Below the pieces are notes generated by a model that had not been told where the DNA came from, ran no database searches, and worked only from the letters and a program-made list of their open reading frames with translations. Both the position numbers and the translations under genes were made by a program. Of a DNA stretch of 40,763 nucleotides, positions 6,163-14,012 are shown in pieces. Position 1 is the stretch's first letter. Each line of letters opens with the position of its first letter. Source of the stretch: Candidatus Woesearchaeota archaeon (GTDB lineage Archaea; Nanobdellota; Nanobdellia; Woesearchaeales; SM23-78); contig JAFGGS010000021.1 in the NCBI GenBank assembly GCA_016930415.1, forward strand, positions 1 to 40,763. The letters are read 5' to 3'.

Positions 6163-6564
6163 ATGCCACACCAATGCGTTAGATGTGGGAAACTGTACGA
6201 GGATGGCGAGATCGACATCCTGAATGGTTGCCCTTGCGGTGCTAAGATGTTCTACTTCCTAAGGAAGGAGAAGTATGAGCGCCTCAGGGTGGAGGCAGCC
6301 CAGAAAGCATCTTTGAGCGCTGATGACCGCGAGCAGATGGAGAGCGACGTCTACGACATGCTCGGAGGAGACATCGACCGAGACAAGCCAGTCATCCTTG
6401 ACCTTGAGTGCGTCGAGGTCTTGCAGCCTGGCAAGTACAACCTTGACATCGTCAAGCTCTTCCAGAACCACTCCCCCTTCATAATCAAGCTCGAGGACGG
6501 CAAGTACTTCGTGGACCTCGACGAGAACTTCCACAGGCTGGCAAAGGAAGCCAAGAAGAAGTGA
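6163..6564 (+). CDS. zinc-ribbon protein (DUF2072/OapC-like)
   Basis: A 133-aa protein with an N-terminal zinc ribbon: Cys pairs CVRCG (about 5-8) and CPCG (about 26-28) that can bind one zinc ion. A linker helix rich in charged residues follows, then a C-terminal domain (VILDLECVEVLQPGKYNLDI, then FIIKLEDGKYFVDLDE). This layout fits the archaeal zinc-ribbon family that neighbours the Era-like GTPase and DUF2073 genes. It has its own promoter but the same direction as its partners. A nucleic-acid or ribosome-linked role is likely but not shown by the sequence. Confidence 0.75.
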   Translation: MPHQCVRCGKLYEDGEIDILNGCPCGAKMFYFLRKEKYERLRVEAAQKASLSADDREQMESDVYDMLGGDIDRDKPVILDLECVEVLQPGKYNLDIVKLFQNHSPFIIKLEDGKYFVDLDENFHRLAKEAKKK

Positions 6565-6635
6565 GCTGTTTCTGATTTCTACAAGCCAGCCCTGGGCGTG
6601 TAAGTCCAGGATTTGCATGCAGGATTATGCAAAGA

Positions 6636-6643
6636 TTATAAAA
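6636..6643 (+). promoter_or_regulatory. TATA box of the TatD gene
   Basis: The sequence ttataaaa ends 25 nt before the ATG at 6669, consistent with a leaderless mRNA. Confidence 0.6.
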
Positions 6644-6668
6644 AGGCCGAGTCATCACTTGTTCTATC

Positions 6669-7442
6669 ATGATGATTGTTGACGTTCACGCGCACATGGA
6701 CTTCCCTGATTACAGGGACGACTTGGACGAGGTCATGAGGGCTAACGAGGAGGCTGGTGTCGTAGGCATAGTCTCCCAGGGCACGACTGTCGAGGCCAAT
6801 CGCCGCGTCCTTGAGCTTGCTGAGAAGTATAAGACTATCAAGCCAGCCCTAGGCATCTATCCTGTCCACGTGGTTGACATGTCTGACAATGAGTTCGATG
6901 CTGAGATCAAGTTCATACGCGAGCAGAAGGGCAGGATAGTGGCCATCGGAGAAGTCGGCCTCGATTATCTGAAGGGAGATGACAACCCTCATGGCGACAC
7001 TAGGAAAGAAGTCATGAGGAAGCGCTTCCAGAGGTTCATCGACCTTGCAAAAAAGATGGACCTGCCGATAATATGCCACAGCAGGCGAGCAGAGCTGGAC
7101 GTCATCGAGATGCTTGAGAAGAGCGGCCACAAGAAGGTCGTGATGCACTGCTTCATGGGCCGAAAACATCTTGTCAAGAGGATAGTCGAGAACGGATGGT
7201 CGCTCTCCATCCCCTGCATAATAGGCAGGCTCCAGCAGCTCCAGGAGAACGTGGCAATGGCGCCCATCGGCCAGATTCTGACTGAGACCGACGCGCCTTA
7301 CATGAGTCCGTTTCCAGACACCAAGCGAAACGAGCCTCGGTTCATAGCAGAGAGCCTGAAGGTGATCGCGAAGATCAAGGGTCTAGACGTCGAGGAGACC
7401 TCGAAGCTGATATACCTTAACTATCAGAAGATGTTCTTGTAA
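6669..7442 (+). CDS. tatD: TatD-family metal-dependent hydrolase
   Basis: A 257-aa TIM-barrel hydrolase of the TatD family. Metal ligands are visible in order: the HAH pair (VDVHAHMDF, residues 7-9), Glu in AIGEVGLDY, His in IICHSR, His in VVMHCFMG and Asp in LTETDAPYMSP. Family members are Mg2+-dependent deoxyribonucleases with 3'-5' exonuclease and AP-endonuclease activity. The full length suggests an intact gene. A second ATG at 6672 is an alternative start; the TATA spacing fits either. It stands alone, and the next gene is convergent. Confidence 0.9.
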   Translation: MMIVDVHAHMDFPDYRDDLDEVMRANEEAGVVGIVSQGTTVEANRRVLELAEKYKTIKPALGIYPVHVVDMSDNEFDAEIKFIREQKGRIVAIGEVGLDYLKGDDNPHGDTRKEVMRKRFQRFIDLAKKMDLPIICHSRRAELDVIEMLEKSGHKKVVMHCFMGRKHLVKRIVENGWSLSIPCIIGRLQQLQENVAMAPIGQILTETDAPYMSPFPDTKRNEPRFIAESLKVIAKIKGLDVEETSKLIYLNYQKMFL

Positions 7443-7491
7443 GGATCGAGGCAAGGCCCGCGCAGATACAGCCTGTCTTTCTTCCCATGCC

Positions 7492-8541
7492 TTATCTTTT
7501 AGATGCTTTTGGCATCTTGAAATCGTCCTTGATCTTGAGAAGGCTTTTCACGAAGAGCAGGTTGTAGGTCGCAAGGAACGTGCTTGCAGGGACTATCACT
7601 AAGAGGGTCATTGTCGCCAGCAGGGCGAGGAAGACCAATCCGAACAATATGCCATAGGCTATTGTCAGAGCAAGCCCCAAGGTGACGTAGACCAGGTAGC
7701 CTATTGCCCCTATGACGACTGCGGGTATGGCGATCACGATAGCCGCGATCAACCAGGCGATCCCTGTAGCTATTGCGCCTGCTATCGAGAGTCCTGCTCT
7801 TACCAGTATGAAGATTATAGTCTCCTTCAGGTTCTCCTTCAAGAGCAGCCAGGAAGACGCGAGTGACTCCAAGGCCTTCTGCTTCTTCAGGTACATGCAG
7901 TATATCATGAGCGTGTGCATCAGTATCTCTATCATTATCGCCGCCAATATAAGGACGAGCAGGAGGAGCATGAGCAAGACTATGCTAGCTATCATGAGCA
8001 TACCTCCTGTGAGCACTGCCTTGTAGATTGCCAGGGCCGCCGCTGCTAATGATGCCAGGAAAGCCATGGTGACGAGCAGGTCGAAGAGAAAGTAGGAGAC
8101 GCCCCTTGGGAGGTTGGCTTTGGTGAATCTCCCTATCAGGACTTTCCGTTCGTCCACTGAGTTGATGAACGTGAAGATGAAGAGCGACGACACGAACCAG
8201 AAGGCCAGCAAGAGTATCAAGAGGACCGTGACCGCCGAGATTATCAGGGTTGAATAGTTGCCCCAGACGTAGTTCCATTTCTCTGATAGGCTCGTCCCTG
8301 CAGGGGCAGTCATGTTGCCGGACGTGGCTGGTTGCGCAGAATAGTTCCCTCTCCATTGGCTGAAGTCGTGGCTGTCAAACTGGTAGTTCATCTGCGGCAT
8401 CGACATGAATGCAGTTCCTGCGAACAGTATGAGCAGGCCAAGCTTTAGCCAGGTCTTGAAGTTGAAAGGCAGAAGGAAGCTCTTGCATCTCTCAAACGAT
8501 ACACCCACTAGTTCTATGGCTTTCAATGCTTTCAATGACAT
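7492..8541 (-). CDS. polytopic membrane protein of unknown function
   Basis: A 349-aa membrane protein. The N-terminal segment (KALKAIELVGVSFERCKSF, then a first helix around KLGLLILFAGTAFMSM) resembles a group of archaeal membrane proteins annotated as DUF7544-like, though I cannot confirm this. A Ser/Asn/Thr-rich extracellular loop (about 50-90) follows, then five or six long hydrophobic helices of Leu, Ile and Ala, with two broad two-helix blocks at about 145-215 and 240-330. The C-terminus is basic and cytosolic. No catalytic motif is seen. It is transcribed alone and convergent with TatD, from a leaderless promoter (TATA at 8564-8571). Confidence 0.75.
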   Translation of the reverse strand: MSLKALKAIELVGVSFERCKSFLLPFNFKTWLKLGLLILFAGTAFMSMPQMNYQFDSHDFSQWRGNYSAQPATSGNMTAPAGTSLSEKWNYVWGNYSTLIISAVTVLLILLLAFWFVSSLFIFTFINSVDERKVLIGRFTKANLPRGVSYFLFDLLVTMAFLASLAAAALAIYKAVLTGGMLMIASIVLLMLLLLVLILAAIMIEILMHTLMIYCMYLKKQKALESLASSWLLLKENLKETIIFILVRAGLSIAGAIATGIAWLIAAIVIAIPAVVIGAIGYLVYVTLGLALTIAYGILFGLVFLALLATMTLLVIVPASTFLATYNLLFVKSLLKIKDDFKMPKASKR

Positions 8542-8563
8542 GCTGGATCATGAAACGGTATCG

Positions 8564-8571
8564 TTTATATA
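8564..8571 (-). promoter_or_regulatory. TATA box of the membrane-protein gene
   Basis: Read on the minus strand the box is tatataaa, 23 nt before the start codon at 8541. A small palindrome, aaacg/cgttt (from 8553), overlaps its edge and may be a regulatory site. Confidence 0.55.
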
Positions 8572-8593
8572 CTTAACGTCTTTCAGGGGGCGC

Positions 8594-8704
8594 GTTGAGA
8601 ATGTCGCCACAGCCTTACAGCACGAGCTTTGCCAAAAAAGCAGACTCTTCAGCTGTAAAGGTAGGGGTTGCCCCCTAAGGGGTGCCGAAGGCGACATTTT
8701 CAAC
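8594..8704 (+). ncRNA. candidate structured RNA or MITE-like folded element
   Basis: An outer stem pairs 8594-8608 with 8690-8704 (14 of 15 positions complementary). Inside it ttacagc pairs with gctgtaa (about 8615-8621 with 8652-8658), and then agggg/cccct forms a stem-loop at 8663-8676, which competes with cccc/gggg at 8672-8682. The result is a multibranched fold of about 110 nt between two divergent promoters. It lies upstream of the TATA box of the radical SAM gene, so it is not that gene's leader. It could be an independent small RNA or a miniature inverted-repeat element. Confidence 0.45.
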
Positions 8705-8725
8705 AGAGCCCGTCTTCAGGAAAAG

Positions 8726-8733
8726 TTTTATTA
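8726..8733 (+). promoter_or_regulatory. TATA box of the radical SAM gene
   Basis: The sequence ttttatta ends 26 nt before the ATG at 8760. It therefore decides the start and argues against the longer frame that begins with GTG at 8682. Confidence 0.6.
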
Positions 8734-8759
8734 ATGCCAAGCCGCGACAGGCGGTCAGG

Positions 8760-9953
8760 ATGATGAAAGTTTCAAAGACGCAGTATCATTCGTGGAAGGC
8801 AGGCAGCTTGCCTGAGGGTTGCAAGCGCTGCGTCAAGGGCGAGAAGCTGGTCCTCTTCATAACAGGCCTTTGCAGCCAGCGGTGCGAGTTCTGCCCTGTC
8901 TCTGACAGGAAGCTCTACAAGGACGTAATATACGCTAATGAGAGACCGATTGATCCAAAAGCCGGAGACGAGTCGGTTGCCAAGGCGATAATCGAGGAGG
9001 CTGCTGCTTGCAGCGCGACCGGCGCTGGCATCACAGGCGGAGACCCGCTCGTCAGGCTTGACCGGACAGTCAAGGCCATCAGGCTATTAAAGAAGAGGTT
9101 TGGCAAGAGTTTCCACATCCACTTGTACACGCCGCTTCGCCTGGTAAGCGAGCAGAGCCTAAAGAACCTCTTCGACGCAGGGCTTGATGAGATCAGGTTC
9201 CACCCTCGGATCGGCGGTCGTATCAGCGGCCCGTCTGAGAGCAAGAGGGAGTGGCGGCGGGTCGGCCTTGCGAAGAGATACAGCTGGGCTGTCGGCGTCG
9301 AGATCCCAGCGCTCCCGGGCAAGGAGGAGGAGACCAGGGAACTGATCAGCTTCCTGAAGGGCAGGATTGACTTCTTGAACATCAACGAGCTAGAGCTGGC
9401 TGACAACGAGGTGTGGAGGAGAGAGCAGGAGAGGGACTCTAGCCTCAGGACTAAGGATGGCTTCTCTTATGCCATCAAAGGCAGCGAGGAGCTCGCAAAG
9501 AGGCTTCTCCAATACTCGTCAGGCCTTGGCATAAGGACTCATTACTGCACTTGCACGTTAAAGGATCGGGTCCAGCTCGCGAAGAGAGTCCTTCGGAGAG
9601 CGAAGAATATCAGGCTGCAGACAGACATCATGGATAAGGAAGGCATGCTAACCAGGGGCGCAGTCTACCTGCCAAGCCTCAAGCCTGGCTTTGGCTACCG
9701 CAAGAAGTTATCATCTCTCAATCCACTCGAGAAGCAGAAAATATTAAAAAAGCTCGGTTCAATAAGGGATTGTATCGCGCGTGAGAACAGCCTTCAGAAG
9801 GGTTTGCTCTTCATTGACAAGGACAAGCTCAGGATCGTGACGAGCAGCGCAATCGTCCGGAGAATCAGGCTCATGGCGGGGTTTGAGAGGGCTATAGTGA
9901 CTGAGTATCCGACGTTCGACGCGCTCGAGCTGGAAGTCGAGTTTTTAAGGTGA
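8760..9953 (+). CDS. radical SAM protein
   Basis: A 397-aa radical SAM enzyme from the ATG chosen here. The iron-sulfur motif is CSQRCEFC (C38, C42, C45; CxxxCxxC), following a CKRC pair that may bind metal or help the fold. GITGGDPLVRLDR is the usual SAM-binding GGD segment, and IHLYTPLR and DEIRFHP are later barrel strands. A C-terminal domain after about residue 290 may hold substrate. It resembles archaeal radical SAM proteins of the pyruvate-formate-lyase-activase-like type whose substrates are unknown. The TATA position supports the ATG at 8760 (or 8763) over GTG 8682. The small gene at 9959 follows within a few bases and is probably co-transcribed. Confidence 0.8.
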   Translation: MMKVSKTQYHSWKAGSLPEGCKRCVKGEKLVLFITGLCSQRCEFCPVSDRKLYKDVIYANERPIDPKAGDESVAKAIIEEAAACSATGAGITGGDPLVRLDRTVKAIRLLKKRFGKSFHIHLYTPLRLVSEQSLKNLFDAGLDEIRFHPRIGGRISGPSESKREWRRVGLAKRYSWAVGVEIPALPGKEEETRELISFLKGRIDFLNINELELADNEVWRREQERDSSLRTKDGFSYAIKGSEELAKRLLQYSSGLGIRTHYCTCTLKDRVQLAKRVLRRAKNIRLQTDIMDKEGMLTRGAVYLPSLKPGFGYRKKLSSLNPLEKQKILKKLGSIRDCIARENSLQKGLLFIDKDKLRIVTSSAIVRRIRLMAGFERAIVTEYPTFDALELEVEFLR

Positions 9954-9958
9954 TCATA

Positions 9959-10228
9959 ATGGAGATAAGGATTGATACGAACAAGGACAGCCACGAGGAC
10001 ATCAGGAAGGTCATAAGGTTCCTGAAGATGATAGTGGGCGACCATTCAGAGGACTCGAGCAGCGGCTCAGGCAGCTCGCCTAGCCCTGTGTTCGACGTGG
10101 GCGACGAGGCCGCTGGCGCGCTCGCAGGCATCTTCGGCTCTGACTCAGACGAGAGCCCGAGGGACAGTGACCCTGACCTGAAGCCTAAGAGGATGAGCGA
10201 TGACAGCATCACAGTGATACCTTACTGA
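9959..10228 (+). CDS. small acidic protein of unknown function
   Basis: An 89-aa acidic protein. Residues about 1-25 are an amphipathic helix or strand (IRIDTNKDSHEDIRKVIRFL), then comes a Ser/Gly/Pro-rich low-complexity stretch and an Asp/Ser-rich tail. No domain is recognised. The ATG at 9959 is chosen because aaggtgat, a strong archaeal Shine-Dalgarno, ends 4 nt before it and overlaps the upstream stop codon. Coupling to the radical SAM gene suggests a related job, for example as a substrate or adaptor (inference). Confidence 0.6.
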   Translation: MEIRIDTNKDSHEDIRKVIRFLKMIVGDHSEDSSSGSGSSPSPVFDVGDEAAGALAGIFGSDSDESPRDSDPDLKPKRMSDDSITVIPY

Positions 10229-10246
10229 TGCATTCAAGGATTATTC

Positions 10247-10732
10247 ATGGCGCAGGACAAAGACAATAGGACTGGGAAGAAGGACAAGGAGCCTTTGAAG
10301 AACGAGAAGAAAGGCTACGTCTACGTGGATCACACAGCAGACCTGAAGGTCAAGGCCTGGGGGAACACTCTCGAGAAGGCCTTTGAGAACGCGGCCCTCG
10401 GAGGCATGGACTTCATAACAGACACTTCCAAAGTCGAGAGGAAGCTAAAGAAGAAGATAACGATCTCATCCAAGCGGCCAGAGTCATTGCTCTACGACTT
10501 CCTGGAAGAATTATTGTTTCTCATAGACACTGAGGGTTTCATCTTCGCAGAGGCCAAGGAGATGAGGATCGCGAAGAACCAGGACGGAGACTACGAGGTC
10601 TGGTGCACGGCTCTCGGCGACAGCTACAAGGGCTACGAGCGCAAAGGAGACATCAAGGCAGTCACTTATTCTGACATGGAGATTAGCGAGAAGGACGGCG
10701 GCTTCGAGATAATAGTATTGTACGACATCTAG
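10247..10732 (+). CDS. archease
   Basis: A 161-aa archease, the activator of the RNA ligase RtcB that promotes its guanylylation during tRNA splicing and RNA repair. The signature begins YVYVDHTADLKVKAWG (about residues 25-40), with the acidic metal-binding Asp residues. LYDFLEELLFLIDTEGF and the C-terminal acidic strand (EIIVLYDI) follow. The first 22 residues are a Lys/Asp/Glu-rich extension not typical of the family. No rtcB gene is visible in the window. It is probably co-transcribed with the two upstream genes and ends convergently against the cold-shock gene. Confidence 0.88.
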   Translation: MAQDKDNRTGKKDKEPLKNEKKGYVYVDHTADLKVKAWGNTLEKAFENAALGGMDFITDTSKVERKLKKKITISSKRPESLLYDFLEELLFLIDTEGFIFAEAKEMRIAKNQDGDYEVWCTALGDSYKGYERKGDIKAVTYSDMEISEKDGGFEIIVLYDI

Positions 10733-10798
10733 TGGAATCAGTTGAATCTTGAGAGAAATGAGAAAAGAATGTCAAATAATTTTCTGGGACTCTAGGCA

Positions 10799-10821
10799 GA
10801 CAACTTTTTTTCTTAGTTGTC
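10799..10821. terminator. bidirectional hairpin between convergent genes
   Basis: gacaact (10799-10805) pairs with agttgtc (10815-10821) around a T-rich loop. The hairpin covers the stop codon of the cold-shock gene and ends the archease transcript from the other side. Confidence 0.5.
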
Positions 10822-11007
10822 CAACTCGACCTGCACGGCTTTGGGCCCGCGGTCTCCCTGCTCAATCTCGAATGAGACTGCATCGTTGTCCTTCAATGAC
10901 ACGCCTTCCTTCAGGCCAGTCACGTGGACGAAGTACTCTTTCCCGTCTTCAGCAGCGACAAAGCCAAAGCCCTTCGACTGGTTGAAGAATTTTACTCTTC
11001 CTTTCAT
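10813..11007 (-). CDS. csp: CspA-family cold-shock protein
   Basis: A 64-aa single cold-shock domain that binds single-stranded RNA and DNA. RNP1 is seen in KGFGFVAAEDG and RNP2 in EYFVHVTGL. The length is typical of bacterial CspA-type proteins, which are present in only some archaea, so bacterial origin by transfer is plausible. A strong ribosome binding site (ggagg, about 10 nt upstream) precedes the ATG. The TATA box at 11160-11169 implies a leader of about 130 nt, unlike the leaderless genes around it, which suggests post-transcriptional control as in bacterial cold-shock genes (inference). Confidence 0.92.
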   Translation of the reverse strand: MKGRVKFFNQSKGFGFVAAEDGKEYFVHVTGLKEGVSLKDNDAVSFEIEQGDRGPKAVQVELDN

Positions 11008-11169
11008 TTTACTCTATTCCTCCAAAACAATTGCTCTCAGAAACAGCTCAAGCATCCACAAAAAGCGAATTTTGTAAGTTTACTAAAAGCTAATTTGCCA
11101 AAAGCCAAACAGCCCAGTTTATCCTATTCGACTGTTTTGAGGGATAAGAAGGCAGGTCGCTTTATAAAG
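11008..11169 (-). promoter_or_regulatory. promoter and long leader of the cold-shock gene
   Basis: The symmetric box ctttataaag (11160-11169) should place the start of transcription near 11135-11140, leaving about 130 nt of leader before the ATG at 11007. ttatcc/ggataa (11119-11124, 11142-11147) can pair near the 5' end. The rest is AT-rich with a purine ribosome binding site. Confidence 0.45.
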
Positions 11170-11197
11170 TTAACCTAAATGAGATGATCAGCAAGCT

Positions 11198-12295
11198 TCA
11201 CCTGACGTGTATCTCAAGCACGTCCTCGTCCATGATCTTATGGTCCAGGCTCAGGAGCTTCTGGCCCGGGAACTTGCTGCTGGGGCCCCATATCCTCACG
11301 AACTTGAACTTCGAGACGAAGTCCTTGTGCAGCCTCTCGCAGACAGTCCTAAGGGTGCAGCCCCTCCTCATGATCAGCGGCTCCTCAAGGTCAGGCTCTT
11401 TCCTCGGCTCCTTGAGATACACCCTTATGAACTCTAACTTCTCGAAGATGACCCTCTTCAAGTCCTCAGTCCCCGTCCTCTTCTCAGCGCTTATGATCAC
11501 GTCTGCACGGGTCTCATGCTTGACATCCTGCGCCTTCTCATAAGAGACTAAGTCTCCCTTGTTCAGGGCTACCACGCAGGGCATGTAAACCTTGTTGGCC
11601 TCGACGACGTCAATCAGCTGGTCGACGTCTATCGGCTCCCTGATCAGGACCTCTGCGTTGTTGATCTTGAACTCCTTCAGGACTGCAGAGATCGTCTCGT
11701 CGTCGAGCTGCTCTGTCCTGACAGTCCGCCCGACCCGTATCCCGTTCTTCGCAGTCTTCCTTATACGCACGTCAGGCTTGTGCTGGTTCACACGCACGTT
11801 CGTCTTGTATATCTCATCCTTGAGCGTGTCTAGGTGTTCTGGGTGGGTGATGTCCACGACCATCAGCACCATGTCAGCGCCCCTGATGACTGACAAGACC
11901 TCCTTCCCCCTTCCTGAGCCGTCGCTCGCTCCCTGAAGTATTCCAGGCACGTCGAGTATCTGTATCTTCGAGTGGTTATACTCTAGCATTCCAGGGATTA
12001 CAGAGACTGTCGTGAACGCGTAAGCTCCGACAGCTGATTCCTTGTTCGTCAGGGCGTTTAGGAGCGTGCTCTTTCCCACGCTAGGAAAACCCAGGAGCAC
12101 CACAGTGGCATCGCCGCTCCTCCTGACAGTATACCCGTCCCCCTTCTTGCCGCCGCTTCGCCTGGCCTCGTCTTTCTCGCGAAGCTTTGCGAGCTTGGCC
12201 TTGACCAGCCCCACGTGCGACTGCGTCCGCTTGTTGTACTTCGTCTTGGAGATCTCCTCCTCCAAGCGCTTTATCTCGTCCTGATAGCCGGCCAT
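11198..12295 (-). CDS. DRG/Rbg-family GTPase (Obg-like with TGS domain)
   Basis: A 365-aa developmentally-regulated GTP-binding protein homologue. After an N-terminal coiled coil (about 1-45) comes the G domain: G1 GFPSVGKST (69-77), G2/G3 region TVSVIPGMLEYN and LDVPGILQGASDG, and G4 VALNKGDL. The insert EVLIREPIDVDQLIDVV is typical of the DRG family. A C-terminal TGS domain (RRGCTLRTVCERLH to VLEIHVR) completes it. DRG proteins bind ribosomes and act in translation. I start it at the Met at 12295 (MAGYQDEIKRLEEE) rather than an upstream TTG/ATG-rich extension, because a minus-strand A-T box at 12318-12325 predicts a leaderless start there. Confidence 0.9.
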   Translation of the reverse strand: MAGYQDEIKRLEEEISKTKYNKRTQSHVGLVKAKLAKLREKDEARRSGGKKGDGYTVRRSGDATVVLLGFPSVGKSTLLNALTNKESAVGAYAFTTVSVIPGMLEYNHSKIQILDVPGILQGASDGSGRGKEVLSVIRGADMVLMVVDITHPEHLDTLKDEIYKTNVRVNQHKPDVRIRKTAKNGIRVGRTVRTEQLDDETISAVLKEFKINNAEVLIREPIDVDQLIDVVEANKVYMPCVVALNKGDLVSYEKAQDVKHETRADVIISAEKRTGTEDLKRVIFEKLEFIRVYLKEPRKEPDLEEPLIMRRGCTLRTVCERLHKDFVSKFKFVRIWGPSSKFPGQKLLSLDHKIMDEDVLEIHVR

Positions 12296-12346
12296 TGACC
12301 TGAAGGTGGGGCAGGGGTTTTTTAACTGTTGCGGTTGAAGGGTAAG

Positions 12347-12354
12347 TTTTAAAT
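12347..12354 (+). promoter_or_regulatory. TATA box of the pilin-like operon
   Basis: The sequence ttttaaat ends 24 nt before the ATG at 12379, so translation should start there and not at the in-frame TTG at 12370. The divergent DRG promoter lies about 25 bp away. Confidence 0.55.
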
Positions 12355-12378
12355 AATAAAGAACCAAGATTGCTCGAT

Positions 12379-12876
12379 ATGGACAAAAGAGGTGCGTATT
12401 TCTTCGTGATAGACGCGATCATCGCGGGCGTAGTCTTGGTAGCAGGCCTCATGTTCATCTTCAGCACGTACTCTGTCAAGCCGGAGTCAGATCCTACTGT
12501 GCGCGCGTCAGAAGATTTCCTGCTGTTCATATCTTCGACTAAGATCAGGGACTATTACAATCCCGTGATCAGCAACATGACGCTCGACGGCAACATCACG
12601 AGGATCGACAACACCATACTCGAACAGATGATGGAGTTCTATTACAATGGCAAGCAGCCGCAGCTCGAGGCCCTGGCTTTGAACGTGATCAACAACGTGG
12701 TCAGCCCTGAGCGAAGCGCGGTGATAGTCATAAACAGCACCATAATCCATAACAAGACAGTAACTCCAATGGAGAGGTCGAAGCTGCTCGTGAGCGCCAA
12801 GAGGATGTCCTTCACCAGGATCAACGAGACGCTCATATTCGGGCCTGTCTGGATAGAGGTGAAGATATGGGTCTAA
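12379..12876 (+). CDS. pilin-like glycosylated surface protein
   Basis: A 165-aa protein beginning MDKRGAYFFVIDAIIAG. The KRG before a long hydrophobic helix (about residues 5-30) fits an archaeal class III (prepilin-type) signal, with cleavage expected after the Gly. The rest is an extracellular domain with five N-glycosylation sequons (NMT, NIT, NST, NKT, NET). It overlaps the next gene by 10 nt and precedes the pilus motor genes, so it is probably a minor pilin or pilus-associated subunit (inference). A plain type I membrane anchor is the alternative. Confidence 0.65.
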   Translation: MDKRGAYFFVIDAIIAGVVLVAGLMFIFSTYSVKPESDPTVRASEDFLLFISSTKIRDYYNPVISNMTLDGNITRIDNTILEQMMEFYYNGKQPQLEALALNVINNVVSPERSAVIVINSTIIHNKTVTPMERSKLLVSAKRMSFTRINETLIFGPVWIEVKIWV

Positions 12877-13907
12877 AAACTCAGCTCTCCCGGCTGAGCC
12901 GCTTGAGTGCAGGAGTGCTGCATGGCAAGAAAGGCTTCTTGCTCACGCTGCTAGCATTATTGCTCTCAACCCTCCTCGCATTGATGTTCTCTGCGAACAT
13001 CAGCAACCCTCCTGATTACAAGATGGACCTGGTGCAGAACAGGATCACCATCCTCAACTACTACGTCGAGAGCTTCTATGACTACGCAGAGCAGGTCACT
13101 GTCGTGAGCGGATACACCGCGCTCCAAGGGATGGTGGAGTACATCGATAGTACAGGCCACTACCAGCCTAATTTCAGGCTTAGATATCCTTCGTGCATCA
13201 AGAACGGGACTGTCATCGGCAACGTGCCCTGCCCTGGGATGGATGGCAGGACTCTTGAGGCGTATCTCTACAACCTAAGTGAGGCTGCGGGGAAGGAGCT
13301 CAAGCTCGCGTCCAGGGTAGTCATAAACAACATCACTGTGAGCCAGGATAGCGATCCGTTCGCGCTTGACGTGCACGTCAACCTCACGCTCTTCGTGTCT
13401 GACAAGTTCGCGAACATCACTGCGACAAGGGCTTATGACACGATCGTCCCCATCATAGGCGTGAGGGATCCCATTTTCTTAATAGACGGCACTTATTCCA
13501 GGATAATCAGGAAGACCAACATCACGAAGCTTGAGCTCTGGAATTCCAGGGACTTGGAGCAGATGTATAACGAGGAGGAGTACCGGCCCACCAAGGAGGG
13601 TGTGAGCTTCATCCACAGGCTTGAAGGAGAGTACGTCATTGATGATATGGGCATCGAGAGCTACGTCCTGCACACGCTTCCTGAGGTCATGCCTCTGGTC
13701 AACGCGAGCCTCAGCATGGTCGATTACCTGTTCTGGAACAAGACCTCGTTTGATTGTGAGAGCAGGGCTCCCATGGAGATCATGGCCATCAACCAGAGCG
13801 AGGTGCCTAGCATCCCGACTATTCCTTTGGATCCTCCTTTCCAGCTTGACGCTGATCACTGGTCGACTTTCAACCTTAGCAGCGCAGGGGCTTGGCCTAC
13901 CTGCTAG
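12867..13907 (+). CDS. large pilin-like surface protein rich in glycosylation sequons
   Basis: A 346-aa protein. Residues about 18-45 hold GKKGFLLTLLALLLSTLL, again a prepilin-like K-K-G followed by a hydrophobic helix. The remaining 300 residues are extracellular, with about eleven N-x-S/T sequons and four Cys. No known domain is recognised. The start overlaps the upstream pilin-like gene by 10 nt, so the two should be translated together. With the secretion ATPase and TadC-like proteins downstream, it is probably part of the filament or its tip (inference). Confidence 0.65.
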   Translation: MGLKTQLSRLSRLSAGVLHGKKGFLLTLLALLLSTLLALMFSANISNPPDYKMDLVQNRITILNYYVESFYDYAEQVTVVSGYTALQGMVEYIDSTGHYQPNFRLRYPSCIKNGTVIGNVPCPGMDGRTLEAYLYNLSEAAGKELKLASRVVINNITVSQDSDPFALDVHVNLTLFVSDKFANITATRAYDTIVPIIGVRDPIFLIDGTYSRIIRKTNITKLELWNSRDLEQMYNEEEYRPTKEGVSFIHRLEGEYVIDDMGIESYVLHTLPEVMPLVNASLSMVDYLFWNKTSFDCESRAPMEIMAINQSEVPSIPTIPLDPPFQLDADHWSTFNLSSAGAWPTC

Positions 13908-13988
13908 TATCGTCAACATGGTAATATGGATTATATGAGCGGATGATAAAGAGGATTATGAGGAGGGAATAAGCGCCCGCAGCAGGGC

Positions 13989-14012
13989 CTTTGCAGGGGC
14001 AAAGTTTATATA
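13989..14012 (+). promoter_or_regulatory. hairpin followed by TATA box of the pilus motor operon
   Basis: ctttg/caaag (13989-13993, 14000-14004) may end the pilin transcript; the TATA box tttatata (14005-14012) follows at once. The gene starts at 14164, so the leader should be about 120 nt. It holds a hairpin at 14130-14145 (aagggc/gctctt) just before the ribosome binding site. Confidence 0.5.

Noticed and set aside
8664-8682. Possible known riboswitch
   Set aside because: No conserved core of TPP, SAM, fluoride or cobalamin riboswitches is present, and the promoter of the downstream gene lies after it.
8682-8759. GTG-started N-terminal extension of the radical SAM gene
   Set aside because: The TATA box at 8726-8733 lies inside the extension and points to the ATG at 8760; the extension also overlaps the structured element.
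11184-11543. Plus-strand frame opposite the DRG GTPase gene
   Set aside because: Ser/Leu-rich shadow frame; the minus-strand gene has all GTPase motifs.
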